A stretch of DNA of 64,000 nt from assembly GCF_010731595.1 (NCBI RefSeq), contig NZ_AP022582.1, forward strand, positions 62,001 through 126,000. The letters are read 5' to 3'. Below, piece by piece: positions 17,399 through 26,577 of the stretch; the stretch's first letter is position 1, and each line of letters opens with the position of its first letter. Both the position numbers and the translations under genes were made by a program. This DNA is from Mycobacterium seoulense. Lineage in GTDB: Bacteria > Actinomycetota > Actinomycetes > Mycobacteriales > Mycobacteriaceae. The notes below the pieces were generated by a model that was not told where the DNA came from, did no database searches, and saw only the letters and a program-made list of their open reading frames with translations.

Positions 17399-18709
17399 GT
17401 GACCACGTCTTCCCCGGTGCAGGTCAATTCCCAGCGCCTCCCGCCGTACCGGTGGATCGCCGTCGCCGTCCTGGTGGTCCTGGCCATCGTTTTCACGCTG
17501 GTGTATGTGCAGTTCCGCGGGGGTTTCACTGCCAAGACGGAGCTGACGATGCTGGCGTCGCGGGCCGGGCTGGTGATGGATCCGGGCTCGAAGGTGACTT
17601 ACAACGGGGTCGAGATCGGCCGGGTGGGCAACATCTCCGAGGTGGTGCGCGACGGCAAGCCCGCCGCCAAGTTCACGCTGGAGGTGTATCCGCGGTATCT
17701 GTCGCTGATTCCGTCCAACGTGAACGCCGACATCAAGGCGACCACCGTGTTCGGCGGCAAGTACGTGTCGCTGACCGCGCCGGAACACCCGTCGCCGCAG
17801 AAGCTCAACGCGCGCACCGTGATCGACGCGCGGTCGGTGACCACCGAGATCAACACCCTGTTCCAGACCATCGTGTCCATCAACGAGAAGGTGGATCCGG
17901 TCAAGCTGAACCTGACCCTGAGCGCGGCGGCCCAAGCGCTGACCGGGTTGGGCGACAAATTCGGCCAGTCGGTGGTCAACGCCAACGCGGTGCTCGATGA
18001 CGTCAACCCGCAGCTGCCGCAGGCGCGTCACGACATCCAGCAGCTGGCCGGGCTGGGCGACACCTACGCCAACGCGGCGCCCGATTTGTTCGATTTCCTG
18101 AACAACGCGGTGATCACCTCGCGGACCATCAACGCGCAGCAGAAGGATCTGGACGAGGCGTTGTTGTCGGCGGCCGGGTTCGGCAACACCGGCGCCGACA
18201 TCTTCAACAGGGGCGGACCGTACCTGGCGCGCGGCGCGCAAGACCTGGTCCCGACCGCCCAGCTGCTGGACACCTACAGCCCGGCGATCTATTGCACGCT
18301 GCGCAACTACCACGACGTGGTGCCCCTGACCGGTGCGTCCGAAGGCGGTTTCAACGGCTATTCGCTGAACATGAACACCGAGGCGCTGTCGGGGCTGGGG
18401 TTGCTGGCCAACCCCGTGTCGGCGGTGGCCACCCTGGCCAGCCTGGTCGGCGGCTTGGCCGGCGTGGTCGGCGGCGCGCCGAACCCCTACACCTACCCGG
18501 AGAACCTGCCGCGGGTGAACGCGCGCGGCGGGCCGGGCGGTGCGCCGGGTTGCTGGCAGCCCATCACCCGTCACCTTTGGCCCGCACCGGAATTGGTGAT
18601 GGACACCGGGAACAGCATCGCGCCGTACAACCACCTCGACACCGGATCGCCGTATGCGATCGAGTACGTCTGGGGCCGCCAGGTCGGGGATAACACGATC
18701 AATCCCTAG
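17399..18709 (+). CDS. Orphan MCE-family protein
   Basis: 436 residues from a GTG preceded by GAGGTGAGG. An N-terminal membrane anchor (about 15-38, WIAVAVLVVLAIVFTLVYVQF) is followed by the MlaD/MCE beta-barrel (about 45-125, containing GSKVTYNGVEIGRVGNIS) and a helical Mce-type tail with Pro/Gly-rich end. MCE proteins form the periplasm-spanning lipid-shuttle part of Mce transporters. It most resembles the first (A-type) subunit. Unlike canonical mce loci, there are no YrbE permeases and no other Mce subunits beside it, so it is an orphan that would have to join a complex encoded elsewhere or act alone. Confidence 0.9.
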   Translation: MTTSSPVQVNSQRLPPYRWIAVAVLVVLAIVFTLVYVQFRGGFTAKTELTMLASRAGLVMDPGSKVTYNGVEIGRVGNISEVVRDGKPAAKFTLEVYPRYLSLIPSNVNADIKATTVFGGKYVSLTAPEHPSPQKLNARTVIDARSVTTEINTLFQTIVSINEKVDPVKLNLTLSAAAQALTGLGDKFGQSVVNANAVLDDVNPQLPQARHDIQQLAGLGDTYANAAPDLFDFLNNAVITSRTINAQQKDLDEALLSAAGFGNTGADIFNRGGPYLARGAQDLVPTAQLLDTYSPAIYCTLRNYHDVVPLTGASEGGFNGYSLNMNTEALSGLGLLANPVSAVATLASLVGGLAGVVGGAPNPYTYPENLPRVNARGGPGGAPGCWQPITRHLWPAPELVMDTGNSIAPYNHLDTGSPYAIEYVWGRQVGDNTINP

Positions 18710-18765
18710 AACTGCGGCGCGAAGAATGCAGAATGTCTTCGTGCTGGCGCCGAGGGACCGCTGAC

Positions 18766-19950
18766 GTGCCGGGGTTCGGCTTCCACACCCTGGCGCTGCT
18801 GACCGCCATCGGCTTGGCCGGTCCGCTGTTGGCCGCGCTGCCGCGCCTACGGATACCGGTGATCATCGGTGAGCTGACCGCCGGCCTGGTCGTCGGCCGT
18901 ACCGGCTTGGGCGTCCTCGATTACACCAACCCGACGTTCCAGCTGCTCGCCAACGTCGGCTTCGCGCTGGTCATGTTCGTGGTGGGCTCCCATGTCCCGG
19001 TCGGCGCCGGGGCGCTGCGCTCGTCGCTACCGCGGGCGCTGGCGCGGGCGGCGCTGGCCGGCGCCGTCGCGGTGGCGCTCGGTGCCGCGCTGGCGGCGGT
19101 CTTCGGAACCGGCCACGCGGCGATGTACGCGGTCCTGATGGCCTCGTCGTCGGCGGCGCTGGCACTGCCGGTGATCGATTCCCTGCGGTTGGGGGGGCCG
19201 CAGGTGATCGCCGTGACCGCCCAGATCGCCATCGCCGACGCCGCCTGTATCGTCCTGCTGCCGTTGGTGATTGACCTGCGGCATGCACCCGCCGCCGCAT
19301 TGGGCGCGCTGGCGGTCGCGGCATGCGCCGTGATGCTGTACGTGCTGCTGCGCGTCTCCAACGTCAGGGGCTGGCGCCGCCGCATGCACGTCTTCTCCGA
19401 GAACCGCCGGTTCGCGCTGGAATTGCGGACCAACCTCCTCGTGCTGTTCGCCCTGGCGGCGCTGGCCGTGAGCACGCACGTGTCCGTCATGCTGGCGGGC
19501 TTCGCGGTCGGCCTGGTATTCGCCAAGGTCGGTGAACCGCGGCGGCTGGCACGTCAGCTGTTCGGCATCACCGAGGGGTTCTTCAGCCCGCTCTTCTTCG
19601 TCTGGCTGGGCGCCTCACTGCAGGTACGGGAGCTGGGTTCGCATCCGAAACTCATCCTGCTCGGCGCGGGCCTGGGGCTCGGAGCCGTGCTCGCGCACTG
19701 CGCGGGCAGGTTGCTCGGTCAACCGTTCACCCTGGCGGTGCTCTCGGCGGCGCAACTCGGTGTGCCGGTGGCCGCCGCCACCATCGGTGCCGAGGAACAC
19801 CTGCTGGTGGCCGGCGAAGCGTCGGCGTTGATGTTCGGCGCCTTGCTGACCATCGCTGCCACCTCGATCGCGGGTGCGGTCGCGTCGCGCAACCAAGTGA
19901 CCAAAGGCCCTTCCGCCGCGGGACCTCCGAATCCTCGAAAGCACGACTGA
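18766..19950 (+). CDS. CPA2-type cation/proton antiporter membrane domain
   Basis: 394 residues from a GTG with GAGGGA 8 bases upstream; an in-frame ATG at 18733 would add 11 residues. It is almost entirely hydrophobic with about a dozen predicted helices. It opens with the CPA2 pattern PVIIGELTAGLVVGRTGLG and later shows the discontinuous-helix segment around AIADAACIVLLP. No RCK/TrkA-N domain follows, so it is the transport core alone, as in KefB/NapA-like proteins. Likely exchanges Na+ or K+ for H+; ion specificity cannot be read. A DosR-box-like sequence falls inside its last codons but points to the next gene. Confidence 0.85.
   Translation: MPGFGFHTLALLTAIGLAGPLLAALPRLRIPVIIGELTAGLVVGRTGLGVLDYTNPTFQLLANVGFALVMFVVGSHVPVGAGALRSSLPRALARAALAGAVAVALGAALAAVFGTGHAAMYAVLMASSSAALALPVIDSLRLGGPQVIAVTAQIAIADAACIVLLPLVIDLRHAPAAALGALAVAACAVMLYVLLRVSNVRGWRRRMHVFSENRRFALELRTNLLVLFALAALAVSTHVSVMLAGFAVGLVFAKVGEPRRLARQLFGITEGFFSPLFFVWLGASLQVRELGSHPKLILLGAGLGLGAVLAHCAGRLLGQPFTLAVLSAAQLGVPVAAATIGAEEHLLVAGEASALMFGALLTIAATSIAGAVASRNQVTKGPSAAGPPNPRKHD
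19897..19910 (+). promoter_or_regulatory. DosR-box-like site GTGACCAAAGGCCC
   Basis: Matches the 28682 site (GTGACCAAGGCCCC) and the general GGGAC-NNNN-GNCCC DosR pattern with one weak half. It overlaps the antiporter 3' end, about 127 bases before the next start. Confidence 0.45.
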
Positions 19951-20036
19951 AGCACTTGCCGCCCGTTGCGTTCGGCCCTGCTGCCCGAAGCGGGGGAGTG
20001 GTCGAATGGATTCCAAGCTCGATCGAGGAGGCCGTC

Positions 20037-20303
20037 ATGAGGTTTGCAACACGACGCCACCACCTGCGAGTCGTGCCGGTCGCGACGATGTTCCGCGTTA
20101 CCGATCGCCTGCACTGCGGACGCACCGTCCGGGTGCCCGCTCACGAAATCGCACCCATCGTGTCGGCATGGCTGGCCGAGCTGGGCGCCCACAGCCCCCT
20201 GGTCGACGAGCTGGCACGGGCAGCCCGTGTCGGCGACTGGTCGCTGGCCTATGCCATCGGCGATCAGCTATCCGTTGACGTGGCCATCTCGGCTGCCGCG
20301 TAG
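20037..20303 (+). CDS. Small conserved-looking protein of unknown function
   Basis: 88 residues; the ATG is chosen because GAGGAGG precedes it by 5 bases, whereas the longer frame from 19956 has no ribosome site. The sequence starts basic (MRFATRRHHLRVV) and continues into a soluble alpha/beta pattern ending in GDQLSVDVAISAAA. There is no signal peptide, membrane segment or metal motif. I do not recognise the family. It lies between two DosR-box-like sites at the left edge of the dormancy block, so hypoxic induction is plausible. Confidence 0.75.
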   Translation: MRFATRRHHLRVVPVATMFRVTDRLHCGRTVRVPAHEIAPIVSAWLAELGAHSPLVDELARAARVGDWSLAYAIGDQLSVDVAISAAA

Positions 20304-20312
20304 CCCGCGGTA

Positions 20313-20329
20313 TTGGCCCAAAGTCCCTC
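20313..20329 (-). promoter_or_regulatory. DosR box (GAGGGACTTTGGGCCAA on minus strand)
   Basis: One of the best matches to the DosR consensus in the window, 86 bases upstream of the nitroreductase start. No further box is seen before the Rv1733c-like and hydrogenase genes, so it may drive that whole series. Confidence 0.7.
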
Positions 20330-20414
20330 GAGCTAGAGCCGTCAGGCTCTCGTAGCGCCGGCAGCAATCCGCGATCGTAAAGAAGACTCAGCAACGTCGA
20401 AGGGAACGACCGCC

Positions 20415-21413
20415 ATGAACACCCGATTTCCGGATGCCGGCACGGTCCGGACGGTCTTGAGTTTGGCATCCCGGGCACCCTCGGTGCACAACTCCCAACC
20501 CTGGCGGTGGCGGGTGGACGCGGCGAGTCTGCACCTCTACTCCGACGAGAGCCGGCGACTGCCCCACATCGACCCGGACGGCCGGGACCTGATGTTGAGT
20601 TGCGGTGCGGCCCTGCATCACTGCGTCGTCGCGCTGGCGGCGGTCGGGTGGCTTTCCAAGGTGACCCGGTTCCCGAATCCGGCCGACCCCACGCACCTTG
20701 CGGCGATCGAAGTTTCGCCGCACCGCGCCGACTCCGTCGACATTGCGCTGGCCGCGGCGATTCCGCGGCGGCGCACGGACCGGCGTTACTACAGCTCCTG
20801 GCCGGTGCAGGTGGGTGACGTCGCCCTGATGGCGGCGCGGGCGGCTCGCAGTGGGGTGACGCTCTGTCAGGTCGAAGACCTCGACAAGCTTCGGACGATC
20901 GTCGCCCAATCCGTCCAGGAGCACCTGAACCAGGACTATCTCGCCGAGCTCACGGCGTGGAGTGGCCGCTACGCGTCGGTGGCCGGCGTTCCCGCCCGCA
21001 ACACGCCCGTGCCGGATCAGGCCGCGAAGATCCCGGGTCGGTTCTTCGCCGGCCCCGTGCTGCCGATGCCGCCCGACTCGTCATCGGCCGACGACAACGC
21101 CGTCGTCCTGGCATTGGGGACCCGCAACGACGACCGCCTGGCCCAGCTGCGTGCCGGTGAGGCGACCAGCGTCGTGCTGCTCACCGCGACGTCGCTGGGG
21201 CTGGTGAGTTGCCCGGTCACCGAACCGTTGGAGACGCCCGGAACGCGCGCCGAGGTGCAATCCGACATCTTCGGCGACAGCAGCTGTCCGCAGATGCTGC
21301 TCCGGGTGGGTTGGGCACCGATCAACGCCGACCCCTTACCGGCGACACCGCGGCGTCCGCTCGCCGACTTCGTCGAGTGGACGGTCGACCATCAGCACCA
21401 GGCCGCCGGCTGA
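20415..21413 (+). CDS. Acg-family nitroreductase, Rv3131-like
   Basis: 332 residues. It starts with the family signature SRAPSVHNSQPWRW and has LMLSCGAALHHCVVALAAVGW, IPRRRTDRR and the flavin-lid region ending PQMLLRVGWAPINADPLPATPRR. This C-terminal stretch and the N-terminus match recalled Mtb Rv3131 closely. The family is a nitroreductase fold that binds FMN; Acg-type members lack classical nitroreductase activity in some reports and may sequester flavin. It is the first gene after a strong DosR box and 41 bases before a Rv1733c-like gene. Preceding AAGGGA gives a reasonable ribosome site. Confidence 0.92.
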   Translation: MNTRFPDAGTVRTVLSLASRAPSVHNSQPWRWRVDAASLHLYSDESRRLPHIDPDGRDLMLSCGAALHHCVVALAAVGWLSKVTRFPNPADPTHLAAIEVSPHRADSVDIALAAAIPRRRTDRRYYSSWPVQVGDVALMAARAARSGVTLCQVEDLDKLRTIVAQSVQEHLNQDYLAELTAWSGRYASVAGVPARNTPVPDQAAKIPGRFFAGPVLPMPPDSSSADDNAVVLALGTRNDDRLAQLRAGEATSVVLLTATSLGLVSCPVTEPLETPGTRAEVQSDIFGDSSCPQMLLRVGWAPINADPLPATPRRPLADFVEWTVDHQHQAAG

Positions 21414-21454
21414 GACGGCGAATTCACGGAAACGGTTGCGGCGCAAAGGACACG

Positions 21455-22018
21455 ATGGAGACGACATTCACTTGGGACCCACGCCGTTGGCAGGTCGCTC
21501 GCGTTTTCGGCCGTAACCCGTTGCTTCGTCGCACGGACCGCATCGAAGCGCTGGCCGTCCTGGTCGCGCTGGTCGTGAGCCTGATCGCCGTCCCCGTCGC
21601 CGGTGTGGTCGGCGCGGTGACCTACGGCGCGCGGGAGCGGGTCTACACACAAGAGGCGCACGATCGGCACCGCGTCACGGCAACGGTCGCCGACTCCCGG
21701 GTCGAGGACTTGGGCGTGACCGTCGTGCAGGCGAAGTGGCCGGGACGCAACGGCGAGCGCAGCGGAACACTGGACCTCACCGAACCCGCCAGGGCGGGCG
21801 GGACCGTCGAAATCTGGGTGGACCGGGACGGCGAACCGGTGGTCGCACCCACCCCGGCCTGGCTCGCCGCCGCGGAGGCGGTCGGCGTGGCCGTGGTGAC
21901 GGCGCTGGGAATGACCATGGCGATGGCGGCACTCCTGGCCATCGTCCGGTCGGCGCTGGATCGAGCTCGCGACGCCCTGTGGGAGCGCGACATCGAACTG
22001 CTCGCCGAGGCCTGGTAG
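21455..22018 (+). CDS. Two-helix membrane protein, Rv1733c-like
   Basis: 187 residues from ATG with AAAGGA upstream. The N-terminal VARVFGRNPLLRRTDRIEALAV precedes membrane helix 1 (VLVALVVSLIAVPVAGVVGAV). An extracytoplasmic domain with Y..EAHDRHRVTATV and GTVEIWVDRDGEPV follows. Helix 2 is AVGVAVVTALGMTMAMAALLAIV, then a cytoplasmic tail. Order and motifs match recalled Rv1733c, a DosR-regulon transmembrane antigen of unknown biochemical role. It sits between the Rv3131-like gene and the hydrogenase operon without its own box, so it is probably co-transcribed. Confidence 0.88.
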   Translation: METTFTWDPRRWQVARVFGRNPLLRRTDRIEALAVLVALVVSLIAVPVAGVVGAVTYGARERVYTQEAHDRHRVTATVADSRVEDLGVTVVQAKWPGRNGERSGTLDLTEPARAGGTVEIWVDRDGEPVVAPTPAWLAAAEAVGVAVVTALGMTMAMAALLAIVRSALDRARDALWERDIELLAEAW

Positions 22019-22070
22019 CCGGCGGCCCCGTTGTCAAGCCCTATACAGCACAGTCGAACTGGCGGATGAT

Positions 22071-23201
22071 GTGGCGATGAGCCGATACGGCGAAAATTCC
22101 GGTGCCGCAACGTTGGACGCAGTCGGGCTGCACCGCCTTGTCGAGGTCCTGATCGAGCGCGGATACCGCGTCATCGGTCCGACGTTGCGGGACGACGCCA
22201 TCGTCCTCGACCAACTGGACTCCGCCGCGGACCTGCCGCGGGGATGGGGCGTCGACGTGGCCCCCGGGCATTACCGGGTGCGCCGGCGCGACGACGACGC
22301 GGCATTCGGGCACTCGTCGGGGCCCCAGTCCTGGAAGCAGTTCCTGCACCCGCCGCGGCGCCGGCTGTGGTCCGGCGGCCGGGACGGGTTCAGCACCGCC
22401 GATTCCGACGAGGAGGTTCCGCGGTACGCATTCCTGGGAGTGCGCGGGTGCGACCTGGCCGCGATCGCGACGCTCGACCGCGTCCTCGGCCGCGGCGAGT
22501 TCCCCGACAACTCCTTCGTCCGCCGGCATCGGCAGATCTTCGTGGTCGCGGTGAATTGCACGGAGCCGGGCGGCCTGTGCTTCTGCGCCTCGATGGGCAC
22601 CGGCCCCGCGGCCGGGCCGGGATACGACTTGTCCCTGACCGAGCGGCCCGACGCAGACGGTGTGACCTACGTGGTCGAGGTCGGCACCGAAGAGGGTGCC
22701 GACGTCCTTGCGGCCGTTCCCCATCGGGTCGCCGAGGATGCGGAGATCGGTTCGGCGCACGCCGCCGTGCAGGCCGCTTCGCAGCGGATGGGCCGCCAGA
22801 TGCCGGATACCGACCTGCGCGACCTGCTGCTACGTTCGCGCGAGTCGCCGCAGTGGGAGGAGGTCGCCAGTCGCTGCCTGACGTGCGGCAACTGCACGAT
22901 GGTGTGCCCCACCTGCTACTGCACCAGCACCGAAGACGTCAGCGACCTGACCGGCGAGCATGCCGAGCGCTGGCAGCACTGGGCGTCGTGCTACGAGTTC
23001 GACTTCACCTACGTGCACGGCGGAGGCAGCGTGCGCCAGTCCCCGGAATCGCGCTACCGGCACTGGATCACCCACAAGCTGGGCACCTGGCACGACCAGT
23101 TCGACATGTCCGGCTGTGTCGGCTGCGGGCGCTGCATCGCCTGGTGTCCCACCGGGATCGACATCACCGAAGAGATGAACAAGATGGCCCGCGATGACTG
23201 A
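22071..23201 (+). CDS. hyhB: [NiFe] hydrogenase group 3b, iron-sulfur subunit (HyhB-like)
   Basis: 376 residues from GTG (ATG at 22077 is an equally likely start; no strong ribosome site for either). The C-terminal third carries two 4Fe-4S motifs, CLTCGNCTMVCPTCYC and CVGCGRCIAWCPTG. The N-terminal part resembles the beta subunit of sulfhydrogenases/anaerobic sulfite reductase A, with GVRGCDLAAI and CFCASMGTG. It transfers electrons between the hydrogenase module and the flavin subunit. The next gene overlaps by 8 bases, and four hydrogenase genes follow in the hyhBGSL order known for M. smegmatis hydrogenase 3, a DosR-controlled enzyme. Confidence 0.9.
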   Translation: MAMSRYGENSGAATLDAVGLHRLVEVLIERGYRVIGPTLRDDAIVLDQLDSAADLPRGWGVDVAPGHYRVRRRDDDAAFGHSSGPQSWKQFLHPPRRRLWSGGRDGFSTADSDEEVPRYAFLGVRGCDLAAIATLDRVLGRGEFPDNSFVRRHRQIFVVAVNCTEPGGLCFCASMGTGPAAGPGYDLSLTERPDADGVTYVVEVGTEEGADVLAAVPHRVAEDAEIGSAHAAVQAASQRMGRQMPDTDLRDLLLRSRESPQWEEVASRCLTCGNCTMVCPTCYCTSTEDVSDLTGEHAERWQHWASCYEFDFTYVHGGGSVRQSPESRYRHWITHKLGTWHDQFDMSGCVGCGRCIAWCPTGIDITEEMNKMARDD

Positions 23202-24036
23202 CGGCGCACCACCGTCCTCGATGGCGCCCAACCCCTACCGGGTACGCAGCCGCGTCGTGGAAAGCCCCGATTCGGCGACGCTGTGCCTCGAACCGCTCGG
23301 CGATGTCCTGCGCACCCCGCAGCCCGGGGAGTTCATGATGCTCTACGCCTTCGGCATCGGCGAGGCGGCGATATCGATCAGCGGCGACCCCACGGTCACC
23401 GACGGCTCGATCACGCACACCATCCGCGCGGTCGGGGCGGTGAGCCGCGCCCTGCACGACGCGCAGCCGGGCGCCATCATCGGGGTGCGGGGCCCGTTCG
23501 GCACCACCTGGGGGCTGGAGGAAGCCGCCGGGCGAGATCTGGTCATGGTCGCCGGTGGCGTCGGGTTGTGCCCCCTGCGCCCGGCGATACTGGGGGCGCT
23601 GGCGGGCCGATCCCGTTACGGCAAGCTGATCCTGATCGCGGGCGCGCGTTCGCGCGAGGACTTCGTGTTCGCCGCCCAGCTCGAGAAGTGGTCCGCCGAC
23701 CCGCAGATCGAGCTGCACCTGACCGTCGACGTCCCGGTCCACGGCTGGCGCGGCGAAGTCGGCCTGGTGACCGAGCCACTGAAGCGACTCGCGCTGAACA
23801 CCGACCGCACCACGGCGTTTCTGTGCGGCCCGGAGCCGATGCTGCGGTTCGCCGCGGAGGCGTTGTTGGGCAAAGGCCTGGCCGCCAAAGATATTCGGGT
23901 ATCGCTGGAGCGCAACATGCAATGCGGGATCGGAACCTGCGGCCACTGCCAGCTGGGCCAGTTGCTGGTGTGTCGCGACGGGCCCGTCGTCGGTTACGAC
24001 GTCGCCCGCCCGCTACTGGCAGTCAAGGAGCTGTAA
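23194..24036 (+). CDS. hyhG: Hydrogenase FAD/NAD(P)-binding subunit (HyhG-like)
   Basis: 280 residues. An FNR-type fold: flavin-binding barrel, then [14 protein letters not shown] for the pyrophosphate of NAD(P), [11 protein letters not shown], and a C-terminal 2Fe-2S motif [12 protein letters not shown]...C. This subunit links H2 chemistry to NAD(P)H, so the enzyme can evolve H2 from NAD(P)H or use H2 to reduce NAD(P)+. It overlaps hyhB by 8 bases and its TAA stop shares one base with the hyhS ATG (TAATG), supporting coupled translation. Confidence 0.92.
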   Translation: MTDGAPPSSMAPNPYRVRSRVVESPDSATLCLEPLGDVLRTPQPGEFMMLYAFGIGEAAISISGDPTVTDGSITHTIRAVGAVSRALHDAQPGAIIGVRGPFGTTWGLEEAAGRDLVMVAGGVGLCPLRPAILGALAGRSRYGKLILIAGARSREDFVFAAQLEKWSADPQIELHLTVDVPVHGWRGEVGLVTEPLKRLALNTDRTTAFLCGPEPMLRFAAEALLGKGLAAKDIRVSLERNMQCGIGTCGHCQLGQLLVCRDGPVVGYDVARPLLAVKEL

Positions 24037-24791
24037 TGGTCCCCACCCTGGCCGTGTGGAAGTTCGCCTCCTGCGACGGTTGCCAGCTGACGCTGCTCGA
24101 CTGCGAGGACGAGCTGCTGACCCTGGCTGACCAGGTGCAGATCGCCACATTCGCCGAAGCGTCGAGCTCGATGGTCGGCGGACCCTACGACGTGTCGCTA
24201 GTCGAAGGCTCCATCACCACTCATCACGACGAGCAGCGGATCCGCGAAATCCGCGAGCAGTCCAAGGTTCTGGTCACCATCGGCGCGTGCGCGACGGCCG
24301 GGGGAGTGCAGGCGCTGCGCAACTTCGCCGACGTCGAGGAGTTCGCCTCCCTGGTCTACGCCCGGCCCGACTACATCGACACGCTGGCGACCTCCACCCC
24401 GGCGGCCGCGCACGTCAAGGTCGATTACCAGGTGCCGGGCTGCCCGATCGACCGCGGCCAGCTGCTGGACACGCTCGCCGCGCTGCTGATCGGGCGCAAA
24501 CCGCGGCTGCCGGCCAAGACGGTGTGCACCGAGTGCAAAATGCGCGGGGTGACGTGCGTCGTGGTCGCCGACGGCACCCCGTGCCTGGGGCCGGTCACCC
24601 ACGCCGGCTGTGGGGCGTTGTGCCCCAGTCATCGTCGTGGCTGCTACGGCTGTTTCGGCCCGGCGGCGACGCCGCAGATCGGGACACTGATCCCGCTGCT
24701 GCGCCGCGACGGGATGTCCGACGGCGACGTCGACCGGGTGTTCTCGACGTTCAACGTCGCCACGTTTACGGAAGAACGGGCCAAGCAGTGA
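24036..24791 (+). CDS. hyhS: [NiFe] hydrogenase small subunit (HyhS-like)
   Basis: 251 residues. The proximal cluster motif is in [14 protein letters not shown], with the further ligands in [10 protein letters not shown] and VPGCPI. Downstream, [20 protein letters not shown] and GCYGCFGPA provide the cysteines for medial/distal clusters. There is no Tat signal, so the enzyme is cytoplasmic, as expected for group 3. It uses TAATG coupling from hyhG and a 4-base GTGA overlap with hyhL. Confidence 0.93.
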   Translation: MVPTLAVWKFASCDGCQLTLLDCEDELLTLADQVQIATFAEASSSMVGGPYDVSLVEGSITTHHDEQRIREIREQSKVLVTIGACATAGGVQALRNFADVEEFASLVYARPDYIDTLATSTPAAAHVKVDYQVPGCPIDRGQLLDTLAALLIGRKPRLPAKTVCTECKMRGVTCVVVADGTPCLGPVTHAGCGALCPSHRRGCYGCFGPAATPQIGTLIPLLRRDGMSDGDVDRVFSTFNVATFTEERAKQ

Positions 24792-26080
24792 ATCCGGAGA
24801 ACCGCACGCTGAGCGTCGGCACGCTGACGCGGGTGGAAGGCGAGGGCGCACTGCACGTGAGGCTCAAGGACGGCGAACTGGACAGCGTCGAGCTGAACAT
24901 CTATGAGCCACCACGGTTTTTCGAGGCGTTCCTGCGCGGCCGTTCCTACACCGAGCCGCCCGACCTGACCGCCCGGGTCTGCGGCATCTGCCCCGTCGCC
25001 TACCAGGTGAGCGCCTGCAACGCGATCGAAAGCGCTTGCGGCGTCGAGATCGATCCCGAACTGGTCGCGCTGCGCCGGCTGCTGTACTGCGGCGAGTGGA
25101 TCCACAGCCACATGCTGCACATCTACCTGCTGCACGCGCCGGACTTCCTCGGCTACCCCGACGCGATCGCGATGGCCCGCGACGAGCGCGACGTCGTCGA
25201 GCGCGGGCTGCGGTTGAAGAAGGCCGGAAACCGGTTGATGGACTTCGTGGGCGGGCGGGCGATCCACCCCATCAACGTGCGCCTAGGCGGGTTCTACTCG
25301 GTCCCGGCCCGCTCGCAGTTCGCGCCGGTGGCCGAGCAGTTGCGCCGCGCGCTCGACGACGCTGTGGCGACGGTCGAGTGGGTGGCCGGGTTCGACTTCC
25401 CCGATCTCGAACTCGACCACGAGATGCTCGCGCTGAGTCAAGGCGGCCAGTACCCGATCGAAAACGGCGTCATCGCGCGCAGCGCCGGGCCGTCGTTCCC
25501 GGTGGAAGACTTCACTGCGCACGTCGTGGAGTCGCAGGTGCCGCACTCCACCGCGCTGCACGCGACCCTCGACGGCGGCTGCTACCTCACCGGCCCCCTG
25601 GCGCGCTACAGCCTGAACTCGGCGGCGCTCTCACCGATCGCGGCCCAGGCCGCCGCGACGGCCGGGCTCTCGGACCAATGCCGAAACCCGTTCCGCAGCA
25701 TCATCGTTCGCGCCGTAGAGGTCGTCTACGCGATCGAGGAGGCGCTGCGGATCATCGACTCCTACGAGCGGCCGGCGCGGCCCTTCGTGGACGTGCCGGC
25801 CCGCCCCGGGATCGGGCACGGCGCCAGCGAGGCGCCCCGGGGGCTGCTGTATCACAGCTACCAGATCGACGACGAGGGGCTGGTGTCCGCGGCGACGATG
25901 ATCCCCCCGACGTCGCAGAACCAGGCCGCCATTGAAGCGGATCTCGCCCGGGTGGTGTCCGACAACCTCGCCCTTGACGATGCCGCCCTGACGGACCTGT
26001 GCGAGCGGGTGATTCGCAGTTACGATCCCTGCATTTCCTGCTCGGCGCACTTCCTGAAGCTGACGGTGCAGCGAGAATGA
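24788..26080 (+). CDS. hyhL: [NiFe] hydrogenase large subunit (HyhL-like)
   Basis: 430 residues from GTG overlapping the hyhS stop. The N-terminal nickel ligands are in RVCGIC (L1) and the C-terminal pair in DPCISC (L2), followed by SAH. Maturation proteases cut after this His, so the last nine residues (FLKLTVQRE) are probably removed on Ni insertion. The motif set fits the cytoplasmic bidirectional group 3b. In hypoxic mycobacteria this enzyme is known to dispose of reductant as H2. No hyp accessory genes are in the window except the protease. Confidence 0.94.
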   Translation: MNPENRTLSVGTLTRVEGEGALHVRLKDGELDSVELNIYEPPRFFEAFLRGRSYTEPPDLTARVCGICPVAYQVSACNAIESACGVEIDPELVALRRLLYCGEWIHSHMLHIYLLHAPDFLGYPDAIAMARDERDVVERGLRLKKAGNRLMDFVGGRAIHPINVRLGGFYSVPARSQFAPVAEQLRRALDDAVATVEWVAGFDFPDLELDHEMLALSQGGQYPIENGVIARSAGPSFPVEDFTAHVVESQVPHSTALHATLDGGCYLTGPLARYSLNSAALSPIAAQAAATAGLSDQCRNPFRSIIVRAVEVVYAIEEALRIIDSYERPARPFVDVPARPGIGHGASEAPRGLLYHSYQIDDEGLVSAATMIPPTSQNQAAIEADLARVVSDNLALDDAALTDLCERVIRSYDPCISCSAHFLKLTVQRE

Positions 26081-26577
26081 CCGAGGATGACCGACCGGTC
26101 GCCGTGATCGGACTCGGCAACAGCTACCGGCGCGACGACGGCGTGGGTGTTGCCGCCGCCACCGCGCTGGAAGGGCTCTCCTGGCCGAATGTCGTTGTGA
26201 CAACCGGCATCGCGGATCCGACCGGTCTTCTCGAGGCCTGGACGGGCGCGGGGCTGGCCGTGGTCATCGACGCGGCGCACGCCTCCCCGGCCACTCCGGG
26301 GCGCATCCATCGCTATGAGTTGGCCGAGCTGCCCGACCAGCGCGAGGGATTGAGCTCGCACAGCATCGACATCGGCCGTACCCACGCGTTGGCTCACGCG
26401 CTCGGGCGGGCGCCCGACGCCGTCGTGGTCTTCGCCGTCGAGGCGGCGGACACCGGCCAGGGCGCCGGGCTGACCCCTCGGGTCGCCGCGGCCGTGCCGA
26501 TCCTGGCCGCCATGGTGGCCGCCGAGATCAATCGCTTCCGGTCAGGGAAGCGATCGCAGCGCGCAGTTGCTCGGTGA
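26077..26577 (+). CDS. Hydrogenase maturation protease (HycI/HybD family)
   Basis: 166 residues, ATGA overlap with hyhL. It starts with the family pattern VIGLGNSYRRDDGVG. Candidate nickel-sensing residues are the Asp of RRDD, the Asp of VVIDAAH and the His of LSSHSIDIG. It would cleave the HyhL C-terminus after nickel loading. Its 3' end overlaps the convergent DUF302 gene by 50 bases, so both C-termini are encoded in the same DNA. Confidence 0.92.
   Translation: MTEDDRPVAVIGLGNSYRRDDGVGVAAATALEGLSWPNVVVTTGIADPTGLLEAWTGAGLAVVIDAAHASPATPGRIHRYELAELPDQREGLSSHSIDIGRTHALAHALGRAPDAVVVFAVEAADTGQGAGLTPRVAAAVPILAAMVAAEINRFRSGKRSQRAVAR

Noticed and set aside
19951..20036. Longer start (19956) for the small gene at 20037
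   Set aside because: No ribosome site and odd composition; ATG at 20037 has GAGGAGG at ideal spacing.
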